The position numbers and the translations under genes are program-made. From NCBI RefSeq assembly GCF_000971255.1, contig NZ_BBMC01000008.1, positions 1-64,000 of the forward strand: a DNA stretch of 64,000 bases. Reading direction: 5' to 3'. This stretch comes from Demequina rhizosphaerae. GTDB taxonomy: Bacteria; Actinomycetota; Actinomycetes; Actinomycetales; Demequinaceae. Every line of letters begins with the position of its first letter. Positions within the stretch are counted from its first letter, which is position 1. Positions 1 to 8,533 of the stretch are shown piece after piece. Below the pieces are notes generated by a model. That model searched no databases. It saw nothing but the letters and a program-made list of their open reading frames with translations, and had not been told where the DNA came from.

Positions 1-755
1 TAGATCGCCTGGTAGATCGTCTCGTGGCTCACGCGCATGCTCTCGTCGCTGGGATACTCGTCGATCAGAGCGTGACAGATCTGCTCCGGCGACCACTTCA
101 GGCGCAGCTTCTCCACCACGAAGTCCCGCAACGGGCCAGGATGCGCGAGCTTCGACTCCTTGGGCCGGGTCCGGCTGGCCGCCCATGAGCGCTGCGCCGC
201 ATGAGGACGGTACAAGCGGTCGGTGCTGCGGTTGTCGATCTCGCGTTTGATGGTCGACGCCGGCCGACCCAGCTCCCGCCCGATCGCCCGCAGCGACCAG
301 CCCTGGCGCTTCAGGTCCGCGATCGTCTCCCGGTCGACGATGGTCAGGAACCGAGGATCCAGCACCGCCTCAACAGCAGCCACGGACAGCTGGGGCGTAG
401 CGGACGTGTAGGTCGTCATACCCGTCTTGTAGTCGATGAAGCGGCCATCGGGATAAAGGCGCGTGCCATTGGACTTCACGACGCCTCGGTCCCACTCCTC
501 GGCGGTGCGCTCATGCGCGCCAACCCGGGCGGCAGCGACGCTGCGCCGCACCCCGGCAGCACGCAGCCGCTCATACTCGGCCCGTCCCGGATGGGGGCCC
601 GTGCCCGGCGTTCCACGACCGCGCACACCTGCCTTCCGTGCCCATCCATACGCCGTGTTCCGGCTCACGCCAACAGCACGAGCAGCCGCCGTGATATTGC
701 CCTCGTGCAATTCCAGCACGTCAAAGAACTGGACTCTCAACTCCTCAAACGACAC
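1..755 (-). CDS. IS30-family transposase, N-terminal 251 codons (rest lies left of the window)
   Basis: The frame runs without a stop from a GTG at 755 to the window edge. It begins VSFEELRVQFFDVLELHEGN and has a first helix-turn-helix near residues 15-40 (ITAAARAVGVSRNTAYGWAR). A second, IS30-type one lies near residues 148-170 (GWSLRAIGRELGRPASTIKRE). The typical IS30 stretch KLRLKWSPEQICHALIDEYP then SHETIYQAI follows at the edge. The catalytic DDE residues would lie outside the window, so whether the enzyme is intact cannot be seen. It cuts and joins the ends of its own element. It is co-directional with the pot operon and starts about 90 bases past potC. The GTG start is inferred; it is the first start after the palindromic end and no clear Shine-Dalgarno is visible. 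Confidence 0.85.
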   Translation of the reverse strand, partial: MSFEELRVQFFDVLELHEGNITAAARAVGVSRNTAYGWARKAGVRGRGTPGTGPHPGRAEYERLRAAGVRRSVAAARVGAHERTAEEWDRGVVKSNGTRLYPDGRFIDYKTGMTTYTSATPQLSVAAVEAVLDPRFLTIVDRETIADLKRQGWSLRAIGRELGRPASTIKREIDNRSTDRLYRPHAAQRSWAASRTRPKESKLAHPGPLRDFVVEKLRLKWSPEQICHALIDEYPSDESMRVSHETIYQAI

Positions 756-797
756 GATCCCCGCAACTCCCTGAAGTCAGGGTGTTGCGGGGATCGT
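754..797. mobile_element. Right end of the IS30-type element: 21-bp near-perfect palindrome
   Basis: Arms at 754-774 (ACGATCCCCGCAACTCCCTGA) and 777-797 are reverse complements with one mismatch and a 2-base centre. The presumed transposase start (755) sits inside the left arm. The outer arm is probably the terminal inverted repeat, so the element should end near 797-800, about 47 bases after the potC stop codon. The other end and any target duplication are outside the window. Confidence 0.6.
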
Positions 798-846
798 TAG
801 AACCGACCCTTGCGGATCGGGGCCCTTCGTCGTCTGCGGGAGCGGC

Positions 847-1671
847 TCAGAGCGCCGCGGCCTTGCCCCTCGCCCGGCGCCGGGAGAGCAGCTCGCCACC
901 GATGACGATGCCGAGCGCGAGCAGGAACATGAGCGTGCCGATGACGTTCACCTGCATCGGGACGCCGCGCTGCGCGGCACCCCACACGAACATCGGGAAG
1001 GTCACCGTGGTGCCCGAGTTGAGGTTCGTGATGATGAAGTCGTCGAACGACAGCGAGAACGCGAGCAGCGCCGCGGACAGGATGCCCGGGAAGACCAGCG
1101 GGAAGGTGATCCTCCAGAACGTCTGCCACTCGTTCGCGTAGAGGTCCGACGCCGCCTTCTCGAGGTTCGAGTCCAGGCCGGCGAGCCGCGAGCGGACCGT
1201 CACCACCACGAACGAGATGCAGAACATGATGTGCGCGATCAGCACGGTCCAGAAGCCCAGCTGGCCGCCGAAGCCCGCCGCGACGAACAGCGCGAGGAGC
1301 GACGAGCCCATGACGATCTCCGGCGTCGCCATCGGCAGGAACAGCACCAGGTTCATGGTGGAGCGTCCCTCGAAGCGGTGACGGACCAGCGCGAACGCGG
1401 CGAGCGTGCCGATGATCGTGGCGACGAGCGTGGCCAGCAGGCCGATGCTGATGCTCACGCGCAGCGACTCGCACATGCCCTGCGGCTCGCAGGGGTTGAG
1501 CCAGTTGTCCCAGGTGAAGGACTGGAACTGGTAGAGGTTGCGCGACTGCGAGGAGTCGTTGAACGACATCAGGGCGACGATGAAGTTCGGGATGTACATG
1601 TACAGCAGCACCAGGATCCCCAGCGTGAGCATGAGGTGCTTGCCGATCCAGCTTCCGACGCGCGTGATCAC
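847..1671 (-). CDS. potC: Polyamine ABC transporter permease PotC
   Basis: A 274-residue inner-membrane permease of the spermidine/putrescine ABC importer. Roughly six hydrophobic segments are visible, the first at residues 12-34. The cytoplasmic EAA loop that contacts the ATPase reads EKAASDLYANEWQTFWRITF, followed by PLVFPGI. Length is usual for PotC (about 260-280). I chose the GTG at 1671 because its GTGA overlaps the potB stop by 4 bases; longer upstream frames are shadow reading through potB. It is the last gene of the potD-A-B-C operon, with an IS30-type element inserted just downstream. Polyamine specificity rests on operon content and PotC resemblance; related permeases carry other small organic cations. 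Confidence 0.9.
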   Translation of the reverse strand: MITRVGSWIGKHLMLTLGILVLLYMYIPNFIVALMSFNDSSQSRNLYQFQSFTWDNWLNPCEPQGMCESLRVSISIGLLATLVATIIGTLAAFALVRHRFEGRSTMNLVLFLPMATPEIVMGSSLLALFVAAGFGGQLGFWTVLIAHIMFCISFVVVTVRSRLAGLDSNLEKAASDLYANEWQTFWRITFPLVFPGILSAALLAFSLSFDDFIITNLNSGTTVTFPMFVWGAAQRGVPMQVNVIGTLMFLLALGIVIGGELLSRRRARGKAAAL

Positions 1672-2534
1672 AGCAGCTCCTCCGTTCCCGCCCGGCGGAC
1701 GTAGACCAGCACCATGCCGACGATGATCGCCATGAGGATCACCGACAGCGCCGACGCGTGCGGATAGTCGCCCGCGGTGGTGAACAGCTGCTGGATCTTG
1801 TTGCCGACCATCTGCGTGTTCGGGCTGCCCAGCAGCGACGCGTTGATGTAGTCGCCCGTCGCCGGGATGAAGGTCAGCAGCGTGCCGCCGACGACGCCCG
1901 GCAGCGACAGCGGCCAGATCACCTTGGCGAAGCGCTGGAACGGGCTCGCGTAGAGGTCCGCCGCGGCCTCGTTGAGGCGCGGGTCGATCTTCTCGAGGCT
2001 CGTGTACAGCGGCAGGATCATGAACGGCAGGAAGTTGTACGTCAGGCCCATGATGACCGCGAACGGCGTCGCCAGGAGCCTGCCGTCCTCGCCCAGGATG
2101 TGCAGGGTCTGCAGGGTGTTCACGATGAAGCCGTTGTCCGCGAGGATCAGCTTCCACGACAGCGTGCGGACCAGGAAGGACGTGAAGAACGGCGCGATGA
2201 CGAGCACGAGCATCACGGTCTTCCAGCGCCCCGCCTTGAAGGCGATCGCATACGCGAGCACGTAGCCGAGCACGAGGCACATGAGGGTCGCGATGCCGGC
2301 GTACAGGAGCGACCGCATCATGTACGGCCAGTACTCGCCGAGCGCCTCCGTGTAGTTCGCGATGCGCCAGGTCAGCGTGTACCCGTTGATCGGCGAGCCC
2401 GTCGCCGGATCCGACAGCGACGTGGTGAGCAGCGACAGCATCGGGAACAGGAAGAAGACCGCGAGCCAGATCGCGGCCGGCCCGATCAGGATGTAGGCGG
2501 CGTTCTTGCCGAACACCCGCTGGAGCGACTCCAT
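1668..2534 (-). CDS. potB: Polyamine ABC transporter permease PotB
   Basis: A 288-residue inner-membrane permease pairing with PotC. It opens MESLQRVFGKNAAYILIGPA with a membrane segment near residues 11-36, and about six segments are visible. The EAA loop is NEAAADLYASPFQRFAKVIW followed by PLSLPGV. The motif FIPATGDYINASLLG near residue 210 is characteristic of PotB/PotH-type permeases. The ATG at 2534 abuts the potA stop codon (2535-2537) directly, and its own stop overlaps the potC GTG, so the genes are translationally coupled. Length and motif order match the family. Confidence 0.92.
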   Translation of the reverse strand: MESLQRVFGKNAAYILIGPAAIWLAVFFLFPMLSLLTTSLSDPATGSPINGYTLTWRIANYTEALGEYWPYMMRSLLYAGIATLMCLVLGYVLAYAIAFKAGRWKTVMLVLVIAPFFTSFLVRTLSWKLILADNGFIVNTLQTLHILGEDGRLLATPFAVIMGLTYNFLPFMILPLYTSLEKIDPRLNEAAADLYASPFQRFAKVIWPLSLPGVVGGTLLTFIPATGDYINASLLGSPNTQMVGNKIQQLFTTAGDYPHASALSVILMAIIVGMVLVYVRRAGTEELL

Positions 2535-3683
2535 TCAGTCCTCCTCGAGCCCCGCCTCAACGTCCTGAGCGGAGTCGAGAAGGAACGCGAACTCGGGACG
2601 CCATGACACGTCGACCTTGGTGCCCACCGGGATCAGCCCGCCGCGGCGGCCCGTGTTCTGCTCGAAGCAGGTGATCTCCTGGCCCCACGGCATGCGCAGC
2701 GTGTAGTCGGTCGAGACGCCGATGTAGCTCGCGTCGACCACCACGGCTCCGGACAGCGCCGCGCCGGGCGCGTCGATGGACTGCCCCTCGGGCTGGATGA
2801 GGACCTTCTCGGGACGGATGCCGACCCAGCCCTCGTCGGACGAGGTGTGGACCTTGCTCGCCTTGATCGTCGCGACCGTGCCGTGCATGTCGACCTTGAC
2901 CACGGCATCGTCCCCGGTGCCCTCGCGCCCCACGACCTTCGCCTTGATGAGGTTGGAGCGGCCGAGGAAGTTCGCCACGAACGTGGTCTGGGGGTTGGTG
3001 TAGAGGTCGTACGGCGCGCCCATCTGCTCGATGCGCCCCTTGTTCATGACGGCGACCGTGTCGGCCATCGTCATGGCCTCCTCCTGGTCGTGCGTGACGT
3101 GCACGAAGGTGAGGCCCACCTCCTCCTGGATGCGCTTGAGCTCGACCTGCATCGCACGGCGCAGCTTGAGGTCCAGCGCGCCGAGCGGCTCGTCGAGCAG
3201 CAGCACGTCCGGGCGGTTGATGAGGGCGCGGGCGAGCGCCACGCGCTGCTGCTGTCCGCCGGACAGCTGCGCGGGCTTCTTCGCGGCCTGCTCGGTGAGC
3301 TCGGTCAGCGCGAGGATCTCCTTGACCTGGTCGGTCGGGTCCTTCGCGCCGCGACGCTTGGGACCGAACGCCACGTTCTCCGCGATCGTGAGATGCGGGA
3401 AGAGCGCGTAGTTCTGGAACACCGTGTTGACCGGCCGCTTGTACGGCTTCGCGTACGTGATGTCCTCGTCGCCGATGTGGATGGAGCCCTTGGTGGCCTC
3501 CTCCAGACCGGCGACCATGCGCAGCGTCGTGGTCTTGCCGCAGCCCGACGGGCCGAGCAGCGCGAAGAACGAGCCCTGCGGGATCACCAGGTCGAGCGAC
3601 TCGACCGCGACGAAGCCGTTCGGGTACCGCTTGTGGAGACCGGTGAGCTTGAGGTCTCCGCGGGCACCGTCAGCCAGTGACAT
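2535..3683 (-). CDS. potA: Polyamine ABC transporter ATP-binding protein PotA
   Basis: A 382-residue cytoplasmic ATPase energising PotB/PotC. Visible motifs in order are Walker A GPSGCGKTT (about residue 43), Q-loop VFQNYALFPHL, ABC signature LSGGQQQR, Walker B VLLLDEPLGALD and H-loop HVTHD. The C-terminal 120 residues form the TOBE/MOI regulatory domain typical of PotA/MalK ATPases (VGIRPEKVLIQPEG). The ATG at 3683 lies inside the potD 3' end (14-base overlap), so expression is coupled to the binding-protein gene upstream. Length matches PotA (about 370-380). Confidence 0.93.
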   Translation of the reverse strand: MSLADGARGDLKLTGLHKRYPNGFVAVESLDLVIPQGSFFALLGPSGCGKTTTLRMVAGLEEATKGSIHIGDEDITYAKPYKRPVNTVFQNYALFPHLTIAENVAFGPKRRGAKDPTDQVKEILALTELTEQAAKKPAQLSGGQQQRVALARALINRPDVLLLDEPLGALDLKLRRAMQVELKRIQEEVGLTFVHVTHDQEEAMTMADTVAVMNKGRIEQMGAPYDLYTNPQTTFVANFLGRSNLIKAKVVGREGTGDDAVVKVDMHGTVATIKASKVHTSSDEGWVGIRPEKVLIQPEGQSIDAPGAALSGAVVVDASYIGVSTDYTLRMPWGQEITCFEQNTGRRGGLIPVGTKVDVSWRPEFAFLLDSAQDVEAGLEED

Positions 3684-4854
3684 CCGCGTAGTCCTTCTCG
3701 TACTGCGAGGCCTTCGCCTCGTCCAGCGCCATGAAGCCGTGCGTCTGGGCGAGGTAGTCCGCGGTCGGGAAGATCAGCGGGTTGTCGACGAGCGAGGGGT
3801 CGATCTTCTCCATCTCCGCCTGCGCGCCCTCGACCGGGCACACGTACCAGACGTAGGCGGCGAGCTTCGCGGCGACGGCCGGGTCGTAGTAGTAGTCGAT
3901 CCACTTCTCGGCGTTGGCCTTGTGGGTGCCCTGGACCGGCACGATCATGTTGTCCGACCAGATCATCATGCCCTCCTGCGGGGGCAGGAAGACCAGGTTC
4001 TCGTCCTCGGCGGCGGCGACGTCGCCCGACCACGCGACGCAGGCCGCGATGTTGCCGTTGGCGAGGTCGTTGATGTACTCGTTGCCGGTGAACGCGCGGA
4101 TCTGACCGTCGGCGCGCGCCTTGGAGATCTTGTCGAGGGCGTTGCCCCACTGGTCGTCCGTGAAGTTCGACGGGTCCGCACCCTCGGACAGGAGCAGCAG
4201 GCCCATGGTGTCGCGCATCTCGGTGAGCAGCGTCACCTTGCCCTTGAGGTCGGAGCGCGTGAGGAGCTCGTCCATCGTCGAGACCTCGCCCACGAGCGAC
4301 TTGTTGTAGGCGATGCCCGAGAAGCCGGACTGCCACGGCGCGGAGTAGTCGCGGTTGGGGTCCCAGCCGACGCCCTGGAGCGACGAGATGAGGTTCTTGT
4401 CGAGGTTGGGCACGTTGGCCTTGTCGAGCTGCTGGATCCAGCCCGCCTCGATCATGCGCGCGGCCATCCAGTCGGTGAGCACGAACATGTCGCGACCGGT
4501 CGGCTGGCACGCGCCGAGCTGGTTGCGGACCTTCGAGAAGAACTCGACGTTGTCGTTGACGTCGGGCGTGTAGGTGACGTCGATGCCCGTGTCCTTCTCG
4601 AACTGGGTCATGGTCGACACGTAGTCGCCGTCGTCCTCGTCGATGTACTCGGGCCAGTTCGACATATTGAGGACGGACTCGGAGTCCGAGAGGTCCGTGG
4701 TGACGCAGCCCGCGTCCGTGCCACCGCCTCCGTTGCCTCGGCCCATCAGGTAGACCGCGCCGAGGCCGGCGACACCCGCCGCGCCTCCGATCATCAGACC
4801 GCGGCGCGAGACGCCCTTCTTCTTGACTTCCTCCGGCGGCGTGACCTCGGACAC
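3670..4854 (-). CDS. potD: Tat-exported polyamine-binding protein PotD
   Basis: The substrate-binding protein of the importer, 394 residues. I start it at GTG 4854 because AAGGAGG lies five bases upstream; an in-frame start at 5109 lacks this and would read through the divergent promoter. The N-terminus carries a twin-arginine signal (SRRGLM at residues 16-21, then a Gly/Ala-rich hydrophobic stretch to about 40), so export is probably folded, by Tat. A Gly-rich linker ends in DAGC, which is not a convincing lipobox, so lipid anchoring is doubtful. Typical family features are LNMSNWPEYID near the mature N-terminus, GIDVTYTPDVNDN, and a C-terminal region rich in Trp/Tyr. It is the first gene of the operon. 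Confidence 0.9.
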   Translation of the reverse strand: MSEVTPPEEVKKKGVSRRGLMIGGAAGVAGLGAVYLMGRGNGGGGTDAGCVTTDLSDSESVLNMSNWPEYIDEDDGDYVSTMTQFEKDTGIDVTYTPDVNDNVEFFSKVRNQLGACQPTGRDMFVLTDWMAARMIEAGWIQQLDKANVPNLDKNLISSLQGVGWDPNRDYSAPWQSGFSGIAYNKSLVGEVSTMDELLTRSDLKGKVTLLTEMRDTMGLLLLSEGADPSNFTDDQWGNALDKISKARADGQIRAFTGNEYINDLANGNIAACVAWSGDVAAAEDENLVFLPPQEGMMIWSDNMIVPVQGTHKANAEKWIDYYYDPAVAAKLAAYVWYVCPVEGAQAEMEKIDPSLVDNPLIFPTADYLAQTHGFMALDEAKASQYEKDYADVTG

Positions 4855-4903
4855 GTCGACCTCCTTGACTCCGGGCGGACCCGGTCGGACTTCTTCGAGT
4901 GGG

Positions 4904-4932
4904 GAGATAGTGGCATGCCCCCAGGGGCTCAA
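4904..4932 (-). promoter_or_regulatory. Candidate promoter of the potDABC operon
   Basis: On the minus strand TTGAGC (4932-4927) and TATCTC (4909-4904) are separated by exactly 17 bases, about 50 bases before the potD start. The spacer contains CCCCTGGGGGCAT, matching the core of the site found upstream of fprA and the DUF4037 gene but without their flanks. The -10 match is modest. Confidence 0.4.
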
Positions 4933-5062
4933 CAAGAGGTGAACATCCGGTGGACGGGCCTTATCGGCCGATCTGCCCGGAGGAACGATGCGCGAGAGAC
5001 GACTTGTCCGAGCCGGGAGATTGCGGGCGTGTTTCCAACGTGATGCTCGCCACACTGAGGCC

Positions 5063-6517
5063 ATGAACACGCACGACTTCGCGGGACGGGCCGGCCGATC
5101 CGTCCGCACCCCGGCGCCGGACGATCCGTCCGAGCGCGCCCGCGCCTACGCGTCGGTGTCGCTCTGGCTGGCGACGGCGGGCGACGACCTCGTCGCGGCC
5201 GATGCGCTGGCCGGGGACCGCGAGGTCGACGTGGCGATCGTCGGTGCCGGCTTCACGGGGCTGTGGACCGCCTTCTACCTCGCCGAGGCGCGGCCCGACC
5301 TGCGCATCGCGGTGGTGGAGCGCGAGATCGCGGGCTACGGAGCCTCGGGGCGCAACGGCGGATGGGCGTCCGCGCTGTTCCCCAGCTCGCTCGCCACGCT
5401 CGCGCGCGGGGCGGACCGGGACGCCGCGCTGCGCCAGCACGCCGAGATGCGCGCCTCCGTCGACGAGGTGATCCGCGCGGCCGCCGCGGCGGGCATCGAC
5501 GCGCGCCTCGCGAAGGGCGGCACGCTCACGCTCGCCCGCACTGCGACCCAGCTCGACCGCGCCCGGGCCGAGGTCGCGGAGGCCCGCGCCTGGGGCCGAG
5601 GCGAGGACGACATCGTGCTCCTCGATGCCGAGGCGGCCCGCGGCCGCCTCAACGCCGCGGGCGTCCTCGGCGGCACGTACACGCCCGACTGCGCGGCCGT
5701 GCATCCGGGCCGCCTCGTGCGCGGCCTCGTCCGGGCCGTCCGCGAGCGCGGCGTGCGGGTCCACGAGCGCACCGCGGCCACAAGGATCGCGCCGCACATG
5801 GTCGAGACCGACCGGGGCACCCTCACCGCCTCGCACGTCGTCCGTGCGACCGAGGGCTACACGCCGGGGCTGCCCGGCCACGCCCGCGACGTCGTGCCCG
5901 TCCACTCGCTCATCATCGCGACGGCTCCCCTGCCGGACGGGATGTGGGAGGAGATCGGCCTCGCCCGCCGCGAGACGTTCACCGACGGCCGCCACCTCGT
6001 CATCTACGGGCAGCGCACCGCGGACGACCGCATCGTCTTCGGCGGCCGCGGCGCCCCCTACCGATTCGGCTCGTCGACGCGCCTCGACCGCGGTGCCGCC
6101 GCGCGCGTGCACGCGAAGCTCCACCGCACGCTCGTCGACCTGCTGCCCGTGCTCCGGGACGTCGAGATCACCCACGCGTGGGGCGGAGCGCTCGGGATCG
6201 CGCGCGACTGGCACGCCTCGGTGGGGCTCGACCCGGCCACCGGCATGGGCTGGGCGGGAGGCTACGTCGGCGACGGCGTCACCACGACGAACCTGGCGGG
6301 CCGCACGCTACGCGACCTCGTGCTCGGCGAGCGCACCGCGCTCACGGCGCTGCCCTGGGTGGGGCACCGGTCGCCGCGCTGGGAACCCGAGCCCGTCCGC
6401 TGGCTCGGCGTCAACGCGGGCCTGCGCGCGATGGCGGCCGCCGACGCCGAGGAGCGCGCGACCGGCCGCGACAGCGTCGCGGCGCGGGTGATGACGCCGT
6501 TCACCGGCGGCCACTGA
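5063..6517 (+). CDS. FAD-dependent oxidoreductase, DAO/PuuB family (putative gamma-glutamylputrescine or amine oxidase)
   Basis: A 484-residue DAO-superfamily flavoenzyme. The dinucleotide-binding motif VDVAIVGAGFTGLWTAFYLA lies near residues 53-73, followed by GYGASGRNGGWASALFP, the substrate-side signature of PuuB/OrdL-type enzymes. A C-terminal FAD contact reads GMGWAGGYVGDGVTTTNLAG. Such proteins oxidise N-substituted or free amines with release of hydrogen peroxide. It is divergent from the polyamine importer potDABC with a 208-base shared intergenic region, which suggests that imported putrescine or its gamma-glutamyl derivative is the substrate. The other Puu enzymes are absent here, so the exact substrate is inferred from context. 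The ATG at 5063 is preceded by a weak GAGG. Confidence 0.8.
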   Translation: MNTHDFAGRAGRSVRTPAPDDPSERARAYASVSLWLATAGDDLVAADALAGDREVDVAIVGAGFTGLWTAFYLAEARPDLRIAVVEREIAGYGASGRNGGWASALFPSSLATLARGADRDAALRQHAEMRASVDEVIRAAAAAGIDARLAKGGTLTLARTATQLDRARAEVAEARAWGRGEDDIVLLDAEAARGRLNAAGVLGGTYTPDCAAVHPGRLVRGLVRAVRERGVRVHERTAATRIAPHMVETDRGTLTASHVVRATEGYTPGLPGHARDVVPVHSLIIATAPLPDGMWEEIGLARRETFTDGRHLVIYGQRTADDRIVFGGRGAPYRFGSSTRLDRGAAARVHAKLHRTLVDLLPVLRDVEITHAWGGALGIARDWHASVGLDPATGMGWAGGYVGDGVTTTNLAGRTLRDLVLGERTALTALPWVGHRSPRWEPEPVRWLGVNAGLRAMAAADAEERATGRDSVAARVMTPFTGGH

Positions 6518-6619
6518 CACCGGGGCGCCCCGCGCATTGTCCCCGCGCCCGACACGACCCGCGCACCGGGTCCTTCGGCGGGCGATCCGCCCCGGTTGGG
6601 GATAGTTTCGGGGTGTTGG

Positions 6620-6684
6620 GCCGCGCCGCCGAGGCGCGGCGATGGAGAGGCCGGGACCGCGACGTGGCGGTCCCTGATTGGAGC
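6620..6684 (+). promoter_or_regulatory. Structured 5' leader of the sugar porter gene (two stem-loops before the ribosome site)
   Basis: Two perfect 8-bp stems stand in tandem: GCCGCGCC (6620-6627) with GGCGCGGC (6633-6640), and GGGACCGC (6653-6660) with GCGGTCCC (6667-6674). The second ends just before TTGGAG (6679-6684), the presumed ribosome-binding site of the GTG start at 6690. Folding could modulate initiation; no known riboswitch is recognised. Confidence 0.4.
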
Positions 6685-6689
6685 CCGCC

Positions 6690-8144
6690 GTGACACAGCA
6701 GCCTTCCTCGCCGGCGGCGCCCCGCCTGCACGGTCGCGTCGTCGCGATCAGCATCGGCGCCGCGCTCGGCGGCTTCCTCTTCGGCTTCGACTCGTCGGTC
6801 ATCAACGGCGCGGTCGACTCCATCCAGGGCGAGTTCGACCTGGGCGACACGTTCACCGGCTTCGCGGTGGCCTCCGCGCTGCTCGGCTGCGCGGTGGGCG
6901 CCTGGTTCGCGGGCGGCCTCGCCAACCGTTACGGGCGCATCCGCGTCATGGTGATCTCGGCGATCATGTTCTTCCTCTCCGCGCTCGGCTCGGGCTTCGC
7001 GTTCGGCGTGTGGGACCTCATCGGCTGGCGCATCCTCGGCGGGCTCGCGATCGGCGCCGCCTCCGTCATCGCACCGGCGTACATCGCGGAGGTCGCGCCC
7101 GCGACGTTCCGCGGACGGCTGGGCTCGCTCCAGCAGATGGCGATCGTGCTCGGCATCTTCGCGGCGCTGCTGAGCGACGAGATGCTCGCGTCGAGCGCCG
7201 GCGGCGCGTCCGAGGAGCTGTGGGCCGGGCTCGAGGCGTGGCGGTGGATGTTCCTCGCGGCGGCGATCCCGGCGATCATCTACGGCGTGGCCGCGCTGCG
7301 CCTGCCCGAGTCGCCGCGCTACCTCGTGACCAAGCACCGGGACGAGGAGGCCGCGCGGATCCTCGCCGACTACACGGGCGAGACGGACCCGCACCACAAG
7401 ATCACCCAGATCCGCTTCTCGCTCGGCACGGACGAGAAGCGCTCGCTCCGCGACCTCAGGGGCCACGCGTGGGGCCTGCACCCGATCGTGTGGACCGGCA
7501 TCCTGCTGTCGATGTTCCAGCAGCTCGTGGGCATCAACGTGATCTTCTACTACTCGACGACGCTGTGGCAGTCCGTGGGCTTCGACGAGTCCGACGCCTT
7601 CACCACGTCGACCATCACGTCGCTCACCAACATCGTCGCGACCATCGTCGCGATCTCGCTCGTCGACCGCATCGGCCGCCGGCTGCTGCTGCTCATCGGC
7701 TCGGCCGGCATGTTCGTGTCGCTCGCCACCATGGCGATCGCCTTCGCGAACGCGACCACGGACGCCGCCGGCGATGCCGTGCTCGAGGGCGGCTGGGCCA
7801 CCGCCGCGCTCATCGCCGCGAACCTGTTCGTCGTGTTCTTCGCGGCCTCGTGGGGGCCGGTCGTGTGGGTGCTGCTGGGCGAGATGTTCCCCAACCACAT
7901 GCGCGCCACGGCCCTCGCGGTCGCGGCGGCTGCGCAGTGGGCGGCGAACTTCCTCATCACCGTGTCGTTCCCGGGCCTCGCCGACCTGTCGCTCGTGCTC
8001 GCGTACGGCTTCTACGCGGCGATGGCGCTGCTGTCCTTCTTCTTCGTGCTGTCGCGCGTCCCGGAGACCAAGGGCGTCGAGCTCGAGGACATGCGGGACG
8101 ATGCGGACGCGCACACCGTGGAGAACGCCGCCGCGGGCGTGTGA
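6690..8144 (+). CDS. Sugar porter, major facilitator superfamily
   Basis: A 484-residue, 12-segment membrane transporter of the MFS sugar porter family (XylE/GalP/IolT type), importing a hexose, pentose or polyol with protons. Signatures visible are GGFLFGFDSSVINGA in segment 1, NRYGRIRVMV in the 2-3 loop, RLPESPRYLV after segment 6, QQLVGINVIFYYS in segment 7, DRIGRRLLLLI in the 8-9 loop and VPETKGVELE at the C-terminus. I prefer the GTG at 6690 over the TTG at 6678 because the GATTGGAG ribosome site lies six bases before it and overlaps the TTG. It stands alone between a divergent-side FAD enzyme and a convergent tRNA gene. Substrate cannot be read from the sequence. Confidence 0.9.
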   Translation: MTQQPSSPAAPRLHGRVVAISIGAALGGFLFGFDSSVINGAVDSIQGEFDLGDTFTGFAVASALLGCAVGAWFAGGLANRYGRIRVMVISAIMFFLSALGSGFAFGVWDLIGWRILGGLAIGAASVIAPAYIAEVAPATFRGRLGSLQQMAIVLGIFAALLSDEMLASSAGGASEELWAGLEAWRWMFLAAAIPAIIYGVAALRLPESPRYLVTKHRDEEAARILADYTGETDPHHKITQIRFSLGTDEKRSLRDLRGHAWGLHPIVWTGILLSMFQQLVGINVIFYYSTTLWQSVGFDESDAFTTSTITSLTNIVATIVAISLVDRIGRRLLLLIGSAGMFVSLATMAIAFANATTDAAGDAVLEGGWATAALIAANLFVVFFAASWGPVVWVLLGEMFPNHMRATALAVAAAAQWAANFLITVSFPGLADLSLVLAYGFYAAMALLSFFFVLSRVPETKGVELEDMRDDADAHTVENAAAGV

Positions 8145-8290
8145 GCCCCGCCCGCCCGGGGACCCCTCCACGCGGCTGGTGCACCCCTCCACGCCAACCC
8201 CGGGTTGTGAACGGGCACACGGCGCGGGAACCGCTCACGCGCATCGTCTCGCGTGGAGAGGCGCACGGCGCGCGACAGGATCCCGAACGC

Positions 8291-8322
8291 AGAAGCGCCC
8301 CTCCCGGAGGAGGGGCGCTTCT
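8291..8322. terminator. Strong hairpin terminator between the MFS gene and tRNA-Tyr
   Basis: A perfect 14-bp stem: AGAAGCGCCCCTCC (8291-8304), 4-base loop, complementary arm 8309-8322. It lies seven bases past the 3' end of the tRNA gene (minus) and about 150 bases past the porter gene (plus), so it probably serves the tRNA and perhaps both directions. There is no long T run, as is common in actinobacteria. Confidence 0.75.
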
Positions 8323-8328
8323 CTTGTG

Positions 8329-8410
8329 TGGCAGGTGAGGGATTCGAACCCCCGAAGCATGACGCGGCTGATTTACAGTCAGCTCCCTTTGGCCGCTCGG
8401 GCAACCTGCC
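8329..8410 (-). tRNA. tRNA-Tyr (anticodon GUA)
   Basis: On the minus strand the gene begins GGCAGGTTGCCCGAGCGGCC and closes with a 7-bp acceptor stem (8404-8410 with 8330-8336), discriminator A at 8329. The anticodon loop reads CTGTAAA, anticodon GTA. The T-arm contains GGTTCGAATCC. A long variable arm makes it 82 bases and class II, as expected for bacterial tRNA-Tyr. CCA is not encoded. A strong hairpin terminator follows. Confidence 0.97.
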
Positions 8411-8533
8411 GATGCGCCGCAAGCGGCGCGCATGGAAGGATAGCAAGGATCGAGCCCCCGACGCGAATCGCGCCCGGGACCGGCTCCCGAGACGTGGCGG
8501 CGCCGCTCCGACGGCGCCCGGAAGGAGAAGAGC

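Noticed and set aside
8161..8193. Direct repeat of ACCCCTCCACGC after the MFS gene
   Set aside because: Only two short copies in a C-rich stretch; no array, no spacers and no neighbouring genes that would make it a CRISPR or regulatory array.
8414..8429. GCGCCGC-AA-GCGGCGC palindrome next to tRNA-Tyr
   Set aside because: The two-base loop is too small for a good hairpin and it lies upstream of the tRNA 5' end; probably incidental in high-GC DNA.
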